From: Liolophura sinensis
Taxonomy: Eukaryota > Mollusca > Polyplacophora > Chitonida > Chitonidae
NCBI RefSeq assembly: GCF_032854445.1
Contig: NC_088298.1
Coordinates: 4,584,160 to 4,648,159, forward strand
DNA: 64,000 nucleotides
Direction: 5' to 3'
The notes under the pieces are model-generated. The model was not told where the DNA came from. It made no database searches and saw nothing but the letters and a program-made list of their open reading frames with translations. Positions within the stretch are counted from its first letter, which is position 1, and every line of letters begins with the position of its first letter. The translations under genes were made by a program, and so were the position numbers. Positions 22,865 to 34,382 of this stretch are shown piece by piece.

Positions 22865-25800
22865 CTGAAAATGGAAAGAATTTTTTCTGTCTAAGCCCTC
22901 CCTTCATACTGCATTATCTTATTAGCATTCATTAATGAAATCTTAAAACTAAACTATTCTATACTAGAACGGTACACGGTTTAACTGTATGCACCTAGAG
23001 CCAAGCCTGCGTCTTTCTGGCATCTCTTCACATGAAGCCTTAACAAAAGTATACTGAATCACATTGAAAACCCTTAAACGACAAACAACCAGCGGAACAG
23101 GAATGTGTTTGTTAAACAAAACAAACAGGAATATGTTTCTTGTCAGTCGACAAACCATAGAATAATATTCATCTGACCAGAATACGTCTGTACCATTCCC
23201 AAATGTTATGTTTGTTTCAATACTTTTTCCTTGATTATAACAAAAATTTCACCAGTTTTACGTTTTCAAGATGACTCAGTATACATGTATACACTTTCGT
23301 AGTTCTGGTGTTTTTTATTGGACGTTTGTCTTGTGATTAGTGACCCGGAACGGGCACTATGGTTGGCATACAAATGCCATGATTCGCGTTTTTGATTGAT
23401 TGATTTTTTTATTTGATTGGTGCTTTACGCCGTACTCAAGAATATTTCACTTATATGACGGTGGCCAACATAACGGTGGGAGGAAAGCGGGCAGAGCCCG
23501 GGAGAAAGCCACGACCATCAAGTGGGTCAGGTGCTAGCAGACTAGAACCGGGTTTGAAAAAGCGACCTCTTTGTTTCATACACGTATAGATCTAAAGAAC
23601 ACATGCATGAGACATTTGGAAGAATTAGTCCAACGATCTAAGCTTCAAGTCCAACATTCGTATGCAACTCTTAGACCATTAAGAAGCGTTCCAAAGTCAA
23701 AAATCGCAAGACCCATTTACAAAACAAACCTGGAACAACATGCAAACTTTGCAGTTTGTAACTGAGTTGTCATTTCCTGGAAAACCCGAATTGGATTAAT
23801 ATAACAACAAAAATGGAGAAAACATTGTTTTAATGTGATTCTGTATTAATTGTCATTCTATATTGAATGTGGCGACAACACAGCATTCTGAGTAATTCTA
23901 TACCAGGGAAGTCTCATGAATAACAACTAACACCACTGCATTTCTTTAACCAAATTCTGCTGAAGCCATGGTGTCATGGGCGTGAAATTTGCTACTGTTT
24001 AAGCATTCACGTGAACAGTTAGAATTAAATCCTAACTGAGGTAAAGAGGGTGATTGGTGACAAGAGGCCATATTTCACCAATCGCCCTCTGTCACACTGT
24101 TGTCGCTGCTCTGGGTTTTCTTTCTTTGCTGTAAGTCTTTCATATTCTCTGGAGCTTATTCCACATGGCCATTTTTTTTCCAAATTCTAATTTTCAATCT
24201 GTTCCATGCAAGAAATTCAAACTGTTATACGTTTATCGTAAATAATTACGACCTTTGAAAACTATTTCAAACTCGTGCATATGGCTTTAAATAACAATCA
24301 AATAAATAAATAAATGGTAAGTCGTTACATGTTTTAAGCCCTGTAGTCCAAAACTAAGCGTTATTTTAATGTCTCTTGATGGAAGCGGTTCCTGGGTTTC
24401 AATATGATCTGTTTGTAGGCCTATTTTAAATCAACTATAGAGGGTCTCCGTGACCGAGATGATTGGCGTGCCAGCGCGGCGCAATGACCCAGGAGCCTCA
24501 CACCATTGTGGCCTCAAGTACAGCCATCAGAGATAAAACGTGTAGTAGCTCGAAGGAATTTATGGCACTTTTTTATCAGGTACAGTTGGATTTGAAGATG
24601 TAAAGTCCTTGGTCGAGTGGGAGGGCGCCAATGACCACTGAACGATTTAGGGCCTGGTATACTTATCAGCTGAATTATCGAGATCTGTAAAGTCTTCTGT
24701 ATCCTTTGTATGCATGGCTTATATTTAATCTGATGTTTATTGATAAGCAGTACATGAGGCTACCTCTGTAGGGCTGTAATTATACGCATACTATAGACCT
24801 CGCGTAAGACGTAAAAAATTGAGTATGGCGAGAAACAAAAATGAGATAAATGAATAAATCATTACATGAGATGCCCACCTTTAAATCGTTCAATAATGTA
24901 CCATTTCCCGTGTAATCACTACCTGGGTTCAAGCTAAATTGACCGATGTTCTCTTGTAATGTGCGAATATAATCTATGCGTCGAAAGAGACATTCGTATA
25001 CAAGCCGTCTAAGCAAGATGTTTGTCCCAGGTCAATAATCGCATGGCCCATTCTCAAAACAACGTTTAACATAAACAATCAAAGAACTGAGAAAGCATAT
25101 AAAGTAGGTATTGCTCCAAAAAAAAAATCATTGCAAGGGTGGTAATAAACAACAGACTACACAGCCGATCAAAATGGTTTTAGGCGGGAAAGGTTCCTCA
25201 TTAGTTATTGATTCATCAAATCAATCGATTAATCAAACGCTTATCAACTACTTACTTCCTCCAGGCGTCTTCAGCTGAGGATTTCCATCAAGGTCATTCA
25301 AGGTCGCCCAGTAATGCTCGTCAGGACTGTAGGTGTGGCTGCACCATTTCAAGAATTTGATTGGCAGAGGATCACGAAGGGTATAGCCAATCATATCCCG
25401 GCTGAATATGGCGTAGGCGCTTCCTTTTATCATGGTAAGGTTAAATGGAGGTTTCATGTTGGTTTTATTCACTACTTTGATCGAACCGGTCATATTTACC
25501 ACACGAGTAAAATAACGCTTTTTCCACCTGCTCGGTAAAACGTTATGATTTTTCCCGATGATGTTCCTGCCTTTGTAAAGTTTCAGCAAATAAACTAATT
25601 CCTTGTTGGACTTCAAAGGCAGTTCCGTGCCCGCTAAATTCAGCAAATATTTCCAGTCTGTGTACCTATGGTAAAGGTCCTCCATGCAGTTTAGGTCGGC
25701 CTGCAGCCTGGTGAATCCACCATAGACAACCACTTCCAGCTTGGAGGCCACGAACACGTTGTCAAAACAATCTGCTATAGCTTTGATGGCAGCGTGTAAG

Positions 25801-26390
25801 TTTTTACTGGATTTCTGGTCAACATGGATGCAGTAATAATTATTTGGCCGGTAGATGGCGCGCAGTAGTCGTTCAAACTGGTCAGCGTGCTTGTGAATGG
25901 TTATGCTGTAAGCCAATGGGAACTCAGCTTCCTCTTCGGGCACGTGTCTAACATAACCTCTTGCTTGTATGTAGGCCTGACATCTACTGGCTGCTTTGAC
26001 GAAGGACGCCTCTGGCACATGCTTATATGGAAACTTTGAATGAAAGGTTTTAACTTTTTTTTGCTCTTCTGGATCTCCGAGAAAAAGTCTCGTGCAATTA
26101 AATTGTTGATAGATCACAGGTTTTAGTAGATAATTGATTCTTTTTACATTTTTTATTTCCGACACGCCTTCACGTGTCGGAGCTATTGACGTCTCTGTGT
26201 CTCTGTTTGGCTCAAGCACGTGACTTTCGTTTCCGGTTTCTACAAACAGTATCTGTCTTAAGTCATCCCGTTTTTGAATTTTGCGATCATCAGTTTTGAC
26301 GTTTTTCTCAAGTAATTTAGCCACATTGTAGAAGATGATGCCCGGTAGACTTAAAAATATGGAAGAGATAAAAAGTCTTTGAATTTTCAT
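22578..26390 (-). CDS. GCNT: Core-2/I-branching beta-1,6-GlcNAc transferase (GT14), two exons
   Basis: The joined reading frame is 473 residues, read right to left: exon 1 at 26390-25256 and exon 2 at 22864-22578. Residues about 5-22 are a hydrophobic signal anchor, as expected of a type II Golgi membrane enzyme. Residues 30-95 form a polar stem. The rest matches the GT14 core: AYSITIHKHADQFERLLRAI, YYCIHVDQKSS, NLAGTELPLKSNKELV, and SPDEHYWATL with the conserved catalytic-type Glu at 358. The exon 2 part carries ITRAVLWNSRAC, VCLYGVKNLPWL, FVANKFD and FDCMEEL. These enzymes add beta-1,6-GlcNAc to O-glycan or poly-LacNAc chains. The family is certain, the exact paralogue is not. The length is slightly above vertebrate GCNT1 because of the stem. 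The gene is intact. Confidence 0.93.
23401..23558 (-). repeat. SINE family 1 in GCNT intron, 5'-truncated
   Basis: The tail 'tttatttgattggtgcttta' and body 'cgggcagagcccgggagaaa' are clear. The copy ends after 'cacgaccatcaagtgg' without a tRNA head. Confidence 0.85.
23860..24160 (+). repeat. Dispersed repeat with one 48-bp-type core, GCNT intron
   Basis: The best match to 3330-3610, including 'taactgaggtaaagagggtg', a single 'gacaagaggccatatttcac' core and 'cactgttgtcgctgctctgg'. See the tandemly amplified form at 1776-2272. Confidence 0.75.
24442..24526 (+). repeat. SINE family 1 head only
   Basis: 'ggtctccgtgaccgagatga' and 'cgcaatgacccaggagcctc' followed by 'gtggcctcaagtacagcc'. This is the tRNA-like head without the body. 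Lying in the GCNT intron, it may be a pseudo-head left by deletion. Confidence 0.65.
25256..26390 (-). CDS. GCNT: GCNT-like exon 1
   Basis: 1135 bases from an ATG with A at -3 to the donor gtaagt (GT at 25255-25254). It ends after TPGG plus one base (phase 1). It holds the signal anchor, stem and most of the catalytic domain. Confidence 0.92.
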
Positions 26391-28380
26391 TCTTCTTCAC
26401 GGACCGGCAACTGTCAGCGTCGCGCATTGATATTTGGCGCCAAAAAAGATTGTACTGGTTGCTAGGCGTGTTCCGTGTGGCACACTTTGTGGCTGGGTGA
26501 GTGATCATTCGTGCTAACTATTGTTGCTAAGAGCAACAGCCTGATGCAAATCAGTTTTGTTTCGATATCTGAAATTGGTTGCTAGGCCTGTGGACGGGAC
26601 ATTAACTTTTGGCTGAATGTCACCCACCAATCACATTGCCGGTTACATCTGAAAAGGAAAAATAGATTCCATTGACATACATGTTATCATTTGAATACTT
26701 TTTTGTGTGTGTGTGAATACAGTTTATTGGCAAAGTTGAATCAAAATAACCCGAAAATGTTAAATAATTGTTTTCATTACAATTTGCTGATGATTCACTG
26801 CATGAAGAAACATGAAATAAAAACAGTTAGCCAACATTTATTAAAGAAGGTAATATTTATGTTTGTCCTCGTGTATATCACAGATAAAAATTTTAAAAAA
26901 TAAACAAACAATAAAATTAGGATACATTGCTTGAGTCAGAAAAACTGTTTTGATTTTTATTTGTGTGTGAATGTTTTCCTACAGGAACAGCTAGAACTAA
27001 CTGAGTTGTCAAGGGTCACTTCCGGTCTGTATCCGACCCATTTCCGGTTCATCTCACAAAGTAGAAAAGGCGGAATTAAGAATGGGAAAAGTAGGTCTAC
27101 ATTTCTCCGTCGTGGTTAATATACTTCTGCAAGCTTCAGAGAAAAAGCTGTCTAATTTGAACGAAAAACTACAAAATATAACAATATCTACACGTATTAC
27201 AGTTCCAAAACTGGAAATACTGGAATGTAGAAGATAATCTGTGTATCTGTAAATAAAAAAAACATATGCTTTTAGTACAGATGTTTTATGTTTGAAGTTC
27301 TGTCAATTAACTGGGGCTGTGAACACAAAAGCACTGTGCTAGAGTCTCCCCAAGATCACATGATTGCTCTGTCACGTCGCTTTAAAATGAAATCAGAAGA
27401 GGAAAAGACTGTTATTAAGATAATATATAATTATTATTATATTATTAAGAAATATTTTAGCTTCTATACTGAATACAAAATTTCATTACAGAAAAATTAA
27501 GTTAAACAGAGTAATCATTAAATAAGTTACTATTTAATAATATCTTTTATAAGTTCCTTTAACTACAGATACGTTTCCCTCACAGAAAAACTCTAACGGT
27601 GCAAAAATAGAATAACATTAAGCTAATACAGAATTGCTAAAGTGTTATAGTAACGGAAGGTATAATTACAGTAACGGAACGGAATTTCATTAGAATCATC
27701 TGAGCTAAATCATGAAAACAGTTTTGAGTTGATGTATACGGTCATAATAAAATTATGAAAATAAGATTTGAAGCTTCTATTTAATCACTGTAGGAATCAG
27801 TTTTGGGTTAATCTACCGTATATAGTCTGCTAAAGTTTGTGTACAAATATTCACGTTATTAATAAACAAAATAAAAGGTACTCTATGTAAATATAATATA
27901 ATGTTCCGCATACATTTAAAAGGAACAATTTATCAACTACACTGAGACATATAATGTAGGAAGCAATATAGGATAATATATATTTGAGATATAGGAATAT
28001 AGAATATAGGGTCAAATATAATTCAAGTTATAAGTTTGAATGCAAATTTCAAAATTCACCCCAAGCGGGTGCAAATGCATACATGTTTTTGCAAAGCCGC
28101 TGCAGGGTATTGGTGTTTTTTTATGTTTTTTTTTTTTTTTTGACAATTTTCGCGTCGTTAACAGTCTAATTGTATTTCTTCATATGTATTCAGTGTGTGT
28201 GAATTCACATTTATACTGTCTTATTTCTGACAAAAATGGGCATGAAATAGAATATTTTCTACTTAAGTAGTATATATATTCCAGGGTCCGTGTTTACCAA
28301 ATATCCTAAGTTTTAGGCCAAAAATTCAAACGCAGGTGCAAATAAAATGCTTTGATCTAGAAAGATTAAAATTTGTACAC
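26391..28380. other. 5' flank of the GCNT-like gene; AT-rich, no gene
   Basis: 'gttgctaggcgtgttccgtg' (26458) and 'ggttgctaggcctgtggacg' (26576) are a loose pair of direct repeats that may belong to the promoter region. From 26.7 to 28.4 kb the sequence is strongly AT-rich, without a supported frame. Confidence 0.4.
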
Positions 28381-28382
28381 TA

Positions 28383-28446
28383 CTAACGTAACACTGGATA
28401 TATATATAAGGGAATGAGGCAGCTCATACACAATCCACTGGATGTA
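28383..28446 (-). repeat. Right-hand copy of direct repeat flanking the Gypsy remnant
   Basis: A 39-base block running from 'aagggaatgaggcagctcat' to 'ccactggatgta' (28408-28446) is identical to 30261-30299. The preceding bases (gtaacactggatatatata) are similar to 30241-30260. In the element's own direction it would be the last part of a 3' LTR (inference). Confidence 0.7.
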
Positions 28447-30236
28447 TTCGAGACCATTCATATAATCCCCACGGGGTGACAAATGCAGTCATATGACGAC
28501 ACTCTGGCTTGATGAACCCCTGGTGGTAGGCCTTCCCTTGATCGAGTACTGTGAACCAACTGTTACCTCCCAAGCAATCAGGGGCATCCTGTATCCTGGG
28601 TAATGCCTGGCGGTCTCTGATGGTCTTGCTGTTAAGAAGGCGATAATCTATGCAAAGACGTAGGTCTCCATTCTTCTTGCGTACGCAAACCGTCGGCGAG
28701 GAGTACCGTGACTTCGACTTCTTGATCCTTCCCTTCTATATTAAGTTTTGCAAATATTCCTTAACCTCTTGGTAGAGAGCTCGTGGCATAGAACAGTAGG
28801 ACTTCTGCACTGTTGTGTTATCATATAGCTTGATATCCATCTCTAAATCTTGTCAGTCCTTGAGAATGCGTCCGACTCCTCATTAAGCATCTCCATGACT
28901 GGACGTTTCTGTTCTGCGGACATCCGGGTGATAGACAAATCCACTGGAACTTGCCATCCATCTTCTGAAGTCTCAGATTTACTCGATTCTAACGCAATGG
29001 ATGAGACTACAGGAATGATCTTCTCAACCATCTGCAAACTACCAGCTTCTGTCCTTCCCTTTAGCACAATTTTATGCTTCGTTGGGTTGCAAATTAAAAC
29101 ATCTACTTTACCATTACCCTTAATCTCTGTTTGGAGCTCTGTGTCCAGCTTTGGTTGCAAATAAACAAGTTCACCTTTGTCGACCAGTCCATTTGGCATA
29201 TTACAGCTGACAACCACCGAATTCCTAGATGGAAGCCTTATCCTACGTCGTGGGGTCTTTACTACACATTCCGTGTCTTCACCTTCTCTCAACAGTTTGA
29301 CAATTTTTGTTGCTTTTTTCTTGAGATATTCCGGAAGCGCCATCTGGACGGAAGATACTAAATGACACAGCACATTTCCAGGGTCGCTACTGCTCTTAAC
29401 ATACTCCTCAATGGCACTGAAACCAACTATAGGTGTGGTCAGTCCAGATTCGTTAGTCACTTACATCGATACTTTCAGTGGGCTAATGCAGTCCTTATCA
29501 CCAGCAAATCGGAAATCCACTAAAACCCAGCCCTTGTAGGTAATAGTTGAACCACTTGCTGCTTGAAGCTGGAATTCCTCGCTAATAAGTTCAGAGAGAT
29601 CTTGCAATTTGCGACCTAGGAAACTCTGTATCAGCCAATTGTAGGGAACTATACACACCTGGGAACCAGTGTCCCACAGAACCTCGGTTGATAGTCCATC
29701 CAAATGCAGTTCAAGAGACATTTGCGTCCAATCAATTGTGCAACACTCTTCCCATGACGAATGTGTCGTATCCCACCCTTATTGCCTGGAATTCCTGTAA
29801 TCTCGTTGGCTGACACACTTTCACTGGAGTTAGTTTGCACTCTAACGACATGTCCTTGATTGCGATCCACAGGTTGCAACTGGACCCTCAGCGGCAACCA
29901 TTTTCAGTTTCCCTGGTTTGCTTTGACTATAACTCTGCAACCTCTGGCAAAATGTTCTGAACTCCCACACTTGAAACAGTGAGAGCAGGACTCTCCTTCA
30001 CCTACCGCTTTGCATTTGGGACAACCTGGATCCTGTGACTTGCTGTTCTTTCTTCTACTTGACTTTCGATGTGAAGTACTGTCTGGTGAAGCAGTTGCAC
30101 CGTGGCTTTTTTTCAATATGCTTTAAACGACCATTAATTGAAGCTAAGGCGACTTTCAGCTCATCCATAGCCAAGGGTAACTTCCCTGGCTTTGGTGTTT
30201 TCTTTGAGTTGGCCGAACCCGAGGGCTCAGCGTAAC
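28447..30236 (-). pseudogene. Broken Ty3/Gypsy-like gag-pol remnant
   Basis: Read leftwards the order is gag-like coil, CCHC zinc knuckle (CFKCGSSEHFARGC, about 29950-29990), an aspartic protease motif DTGSQVCIVP (about 29650), a protease-RT linker (28843-29460) and the first reverse transcriptase blocks (KNGDLRLCIDY, about 28640-28680). It stops in mid-RT near 28447, where the flanking direct repeat begins. The frame is broken by an in-frame TAA at 29461-29463, a TAG at 28736-28738 and frame changes near 30110, 29720 and 28845. RNase H and integrase are missing. It is a dead insertion. The arrangement PR-RT fits Ty3/Gypsy better than Pao or Copia, but the clade is not resolved. Confidence 0.8.
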
Positions 30237-30749
30237 AAATGTAACACCGTATATACATAAAAGGGAATGAGGCAGCTCATACACAATCCACTGGATGTAC
30301 AGGACATCATATATCGACTCCCTCTGGAAATACCTGCAACAGCAATATTTCCAGTAAAGAAACAGAGAAGGCAAAGCCACTTTGTTCCTTCCAAAATCAA
30401 CGTCCGGCGAGTGCCGAAAATATTTATTACAGTTCAAACTTACATTCTAATCAAAGTAGTAACACCATACGAACATAACAGGCTTCCATACTTCGTCACT
30501 TGGTATTTTGTGTACAGTCCATCTTATCCATTTAGCTCTCTCAATGTCACAGTGGTTAATTATCAGTATCAAGAAACATTATTTAAAGCAACTATCAATA
30601 TAGTAAGCAACCGAAATGCGTTAGTTTATCAAATCTAGACAACACAAAGTTTTTACAATGGCGCTACCATGGTAACGATCGTTAATCGCCTGAAACTTCT
30701 GTTATGTCAAAATACTAGTTTACTCAATGAAACAACCAAAATAACGTTA
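30237..30749 (-). repeat. Possible 5' LTR of the Gypsy remnant
   Basis: On the minus strand the interval starts 'tgtaacgttattttgg' and ends 'cggtgttaca', giving imperfect TGTAAC/GTTACA termini, about 513 bp. Its last 63 bases recur at 28383-28446 on the far side of the gag-pol remnant. Both facts fit an LTR, but a full 3' LTR is missing and no convincing primer-binding site was seen. Confidence 0.45.
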
Positions 30750-30805
30750 CAGTTTTTTCCGAAAGCATTAAATGTCGTATTTGGCACATAGTACAATGAT
30801 AAACA

Positions 30806-30893
30806 TACCTGCGACAGCAATATTTCCAATAAAGAAACAGAGAAGGCAAAGCCACGTTGTTCCTTCCAAAATCAACGTCCGGCGAGTGCGCCG
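30806..30893 (-). repeat. Second copy of an 88-bp LTR segment
   Basis: 'gcaatatttcca', 'aaagaaacagagaaggcaaa' and 'ccttccaaaatcaacgtccg' match 30332-30417 with a handful of differences. It lies just outside the proposed LTR and suggests a nested or duplicated insertion. Confidence 0.7.
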
Positions 30894-30899
30894 ACAATT

Positions 30900-31579
30900 G
30901 TTGCAAAATTCGTAACTTACACAAAAGAGAGTTAGCGGAAACGGACTACTAAAAATAATAATATATTCAGCGTATGTGTATATTTAAGAAAACGAAAAAT
31001 GTATAGATGGGGGGCACTACAACACTGCCTTACACCAATCACAATTTGGACTCTTTCCTGTTCTTCCTTTGGCTTTAGAAGGACTTGCAATGTGATGACT
31101 TAAGTCAAGTTGCTTGATAAATAAAGCGAACTTCTAGATTTAAGTCAAAATTTCAGTCATTAATGTTGGTTGGTTCCTATCCGTTATTTTAGATGAAATT
31201 TGTTTCACGATAACTTACCCAGAATTTACGTTGTCGAGCAAAATATACTGACCTTGTTACGCAAGAAATAACCATTTTAAGGTCATATGAAATTCTGGCT
31301 AATCTGTGAGATAACGTTGTGACCCCGGGGCCAGGATTACCTAAGTTTTTTCAAGCCACTTAGTACTTAATAAATAACAAGACGAAATTCTACAAACGTT
31401 CCCTGTTAAATTATGACAAGATGTTATTTATTTATTGACAGTTAATATACAGAAAATACACCTGAAAAGCTAAGCAATATTGATTACTTAGTTTTTGTAC
31501 ACCCACAACGAAAATTCAGCTTGTCGTGGCAGTGAATACGTCACCAACACAACAATCACAGAAACAAAATCAACCTAAT
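30900..31579. other. No gene recognised
   Basis: AT-rich unique sequence. No reading frame or repeat could be supported. Confidence 0.45.
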
Positions 31580-31742
31580 TTTATTTATTGTTAATTTGAT
31601 TCGTGTTTCACGCTGTACTCAATGAAATTTCACCATAGAATTATGGTGGGAGGAAACCTAGCAGAGCCCGGGATGGTGGGGGGTGGGGGGACCATGACCG
31701 TCCACAGGTTGCTAGAAGACCTTCCCACGTACGACCGGAGAC
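31580..31742 (-). repeat. SINE family 1, 5'-truncated
   Basis: 'ttcacgctgtactcaatgaa', 'ttatggtgggaggaaaccta' and 'cttcccacgtacgaccggag' follow the consensus. A G-rich insertion (ggtggggggtggggggacc) sits in the centre. The head is missing. Confidence 0.85.
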
Positions 31743-32470
31743 AAAATCATCCTGTAAGAAGCATTCGTTTCAGACTTTGTAGACTCTCTCATTTAATGCA
31801 GAATTCTTTTGTATAGAACTCCAACAGATTGCACCAAACCCCTTAAACTATGCGCTACAGCTGAAATAGTGCTACACGTAGCCTACATCTATATCAGTAT
31901 TAACTTTGAAGAATGGCTTTGACAGGGAAACTACTTGACATACATTTTACTTGTATCAGCAAAACAAAATCCCTTCATCTTCATAAACATTGCCACTTGC
32001 ACTGATGGAAAAGCTTCATATTAAAGAGGATTTCCAAGAACAGAAAGTGGAAAGCAGCGAACAAAAAAGGGGCAAACTTACGTGATGTTTTCGCAGAACT
32101 GAGTAGCGGCAGGATAGAGGATGAAGAACCAGTTCTTTTTTTTTCTTCTCCGTGAATCTTGCCGTTGTAGTATGTAAGGTTGACACTGTCCTCTTGTGAC
32201 TGCGGTAGAAAGGTCGAGTGGCTTGGGCACAGCAGAGCCGGAAAAAGAAGCTAGAATTGTTCATTTTCGAGCAAAGCACTTGGATAGTTAAGTGCCAACA
32301 GATCCAACACCCTGTGTCCTGAATATAGTGTGCCCGTACATTTTTCTCGTAATTGGGAATGTGTAGGGTATATACCAACCTATTTTCTGAGGCCTCATTT
32401 TACACATATGATTTATTACGGATGACAATAAGCCCATGGAGTGGTTTAAGGCGCTCAACTCTTATTGGTT

Positions 32471-32790
32471 AATCGGCCCCGATAGCACAGATGGTAGAGC
32501 TCCCGCTTCGGGAGCGGTAGTTCCAGGGTCAATCCTGGCTCGAGTCACACCTAAGACTTTAAAAGGGAAGTTGTAACTTCCTCGCTTGACGTTCAACATG
32601 AAGGGGATAGTGCAACGACTGGTTGACCTGTTTAATGGCTTGGGCGGGCGTCTCAGTGAAGCAGCACTATAAATAAAAGAGCGGTGGAAATCCGTACGGC
32701 AACAAGGAGGCACATTACATGCACTCTAAGGATTCCTTCGTTGTCTGAAAAATTAAGTACGAGGTTAAACACAAAGTACTCACTCACTCT
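32471..32790 (+). mobile_element. SINE family 2, full length
   Basis: The head begins 'ggccccgatagcacagatgg' (A-box-like) and includes a perfect 'gctcccg/cgggagc' hairpin and the B-box-like 'gttccagggtcaatcctgg'. The head looks like a tRNA with an arm of five pairs and a CGCTTCG loop. The body leads to 'cgttgtctgaaaaattaagt', 'acgaggttaaacacaaagta' and the tail 'ctcactcactc'. I judge it a SINE rather than a tRNA gene because the tail matches other dispersed copies. Confidence 0.85.
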
Positions 32791-32865
32791 TATTGGATAT
32801 ACACGCGAGGCACGGGTTCATTACCGACATTGGACAGGGAATTTCTAGAATTTCTGTACTTTGCT

Positions 32866-33102
32866 TCATTTATTTATTTGATTGGTGTTTTACGCTGTAC
32901 TCAAGACTATTTCAGTTATACCACGGCGATCATAATTATGGTGGGAGGAAACCGGGCAGAGCCCGGGAGAAACCCTGAACTACCCACAGGATTGCTGGCA
33001 GACCTTCTCACGTAAGGCTGGAAAAAAAGCCAAAGCATTGCTGAGGGGCTCCTGGATCATTGCGCTGCGCTTCCACGCTAACCAACCCGGCCACGGGGCC
33101 CC
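32866..33102 (-). mobile_element. SINE family 1, nearly full length
   Basis: The tail 'catttatttatttgattggt' at left, a complete body, and a head at right that reads in reverse 'gtggccgggttggttagcgt'. The B-box segment is partly deleted (between 'ggctggaaaaaaagcc' and 'aaagcattgctgagg'). Confidence 0.87.
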
Positions 33103-33104
33103 TA

Positions 33105-33905
33105 TAATTTTGTACTCCTAGTTTTCGAGAGGCCTTGGTAACAAAAATAAACTGTGGACGGTGCTTGTGTGGCCGTCTAGCGTCGGAAAGTCCTGGTCAG
33201 CAACTAGCCAAAAGTGATTTATCTCGGGTACACATGCTTCCTCCACCCTTAAAACTGACAGCTACAGCCTAAACAGTTTTTACAAACCTCTTAGAATTGA
33301 TGGATGGAAAGAACGGAGTCACAAAACACAAGATATCTGGATTAGGTCCCCTGCTATTTATAAGCTTAATTCTCAGATGTTGAGAAAAATTCCTAAAACG
33401 GATGTTTTAGTAACATCTGAAGAAAACTGGGCTCACAATATTACTGAGTGTTAAAAATATTTTCCAGGACTGACTGACTGCCTAAGCCAAACATGTAGCC
33501 ATAAAAAAAGATCTTAGGTGAATTTTCTATTCCATATATTATATTTTTATATTTTTGGTACTATGCCAAAGGCTTGCATACAACTTACTCCAGACTTGAC
33601 TTGAAATTTGTAAGGATATAGCTATAGTACAATCTCGGTGCAAATTTGTAAGGATATAGTTTCTTTTTTCAAAGCTATCCTATTCAAGGAATGTACAAAC
33701 CCGATGCAATATTAGGTCTCAAAAGACAACCATTTTAAAGATATCAACTTCTTCTGGTATAGATGTACACAAACTTCATTATGCATTTTTCTAAAAGTTT
33801 CTTAATCTAATTCGTTTGCATATTAATAAGACAGGACAGGTGTGATCATAAATGTGTACTAAATGAAGATTTAATTAACACATCTGGTTAGAGATGTCAG
33901 AAAGT
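33105..33905. other. No gene recognised
   Basis: 'tttgtaaggatatagctata' and 'tttgtaaggatatagtttct' (33606-33665) form a short direct duplication of about 45 bp. Nothing else was identified. Confidence 0.45.
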
Positions 33906-33910
33906 TATTC

Positions 33911-34260
33911 AGGTTGATGAACAAAGAGGTCTAACCAGCCATTTTACAGGCTGATGAACAAAGAGGTCTAACCAGCCATTTTACAGGCTGATGAACAAAG
34001 AGGTCTAACCAGCCATTTTACAGGCTGATGAACAAAGAGGTCTAACCAGCCATTTGACAGGTTGATGAACAAAGTGGTCTAACCAGCCATTTTACAGGTT
34101 GATGAACAAAGTGGTCTAACCAGCCATTTTACAGGCTGATGAACAAAGAGGTCTAACCAGCCATTTTACAGGTTGATGAACAAAGTGGTCTAACCAGCCA
34201 TTTTACAGGATAATGAACAAAGATGTGTATCCAGCCATTTTACAGGCTGATGAACAAATT
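33911..34260. repeat. 37-bp minisatellite
   Basis: Nine and a half near-identical copies of a 37-bp unit beginning 'aggctgatgaacaaagaggt' and ending 'ctaaccagccattttac'. Starts fall exactly every 37 bases from 33911 to 34244. Only a few substitutions separate the copies, so the array is young or homogenised. Confidence 0.95.
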
Positions 34261-34327
34261 GTGTGATTCTGTCCCCAGTATTATACATCCCTGACCTTGA
34301 ATATGACCATCGACAATCACTTAATTA

Positions 34328-34382
34328 TGTATTTTATTTATTTATGTGGATGGTTGGTGTTTTACATCACACTCACGAATAG
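34328..34382 (-). repeat. SINE family 1 tail fragment, diverged
   Basis: 'tttatttatttatgtggatg' and 'gttggtgttttacatcacac' resemble the family tail. Only about 55 bases remain. Confidence 0.55.

Noticed and set aside
28843..29460. An independent 205-codon host gene
   Set aside because: It is in frame with the protease segment upstream, separated only by a TAA, and its content fits the protease-RT linker of an LTR element.
32471..32545. A tRNA gene
   Set aside because: The A- and B-box-like parts fold partly like a tRNA, but the sequence continues into the body and tail of a dispersed SINE family. I call it the SINE head.
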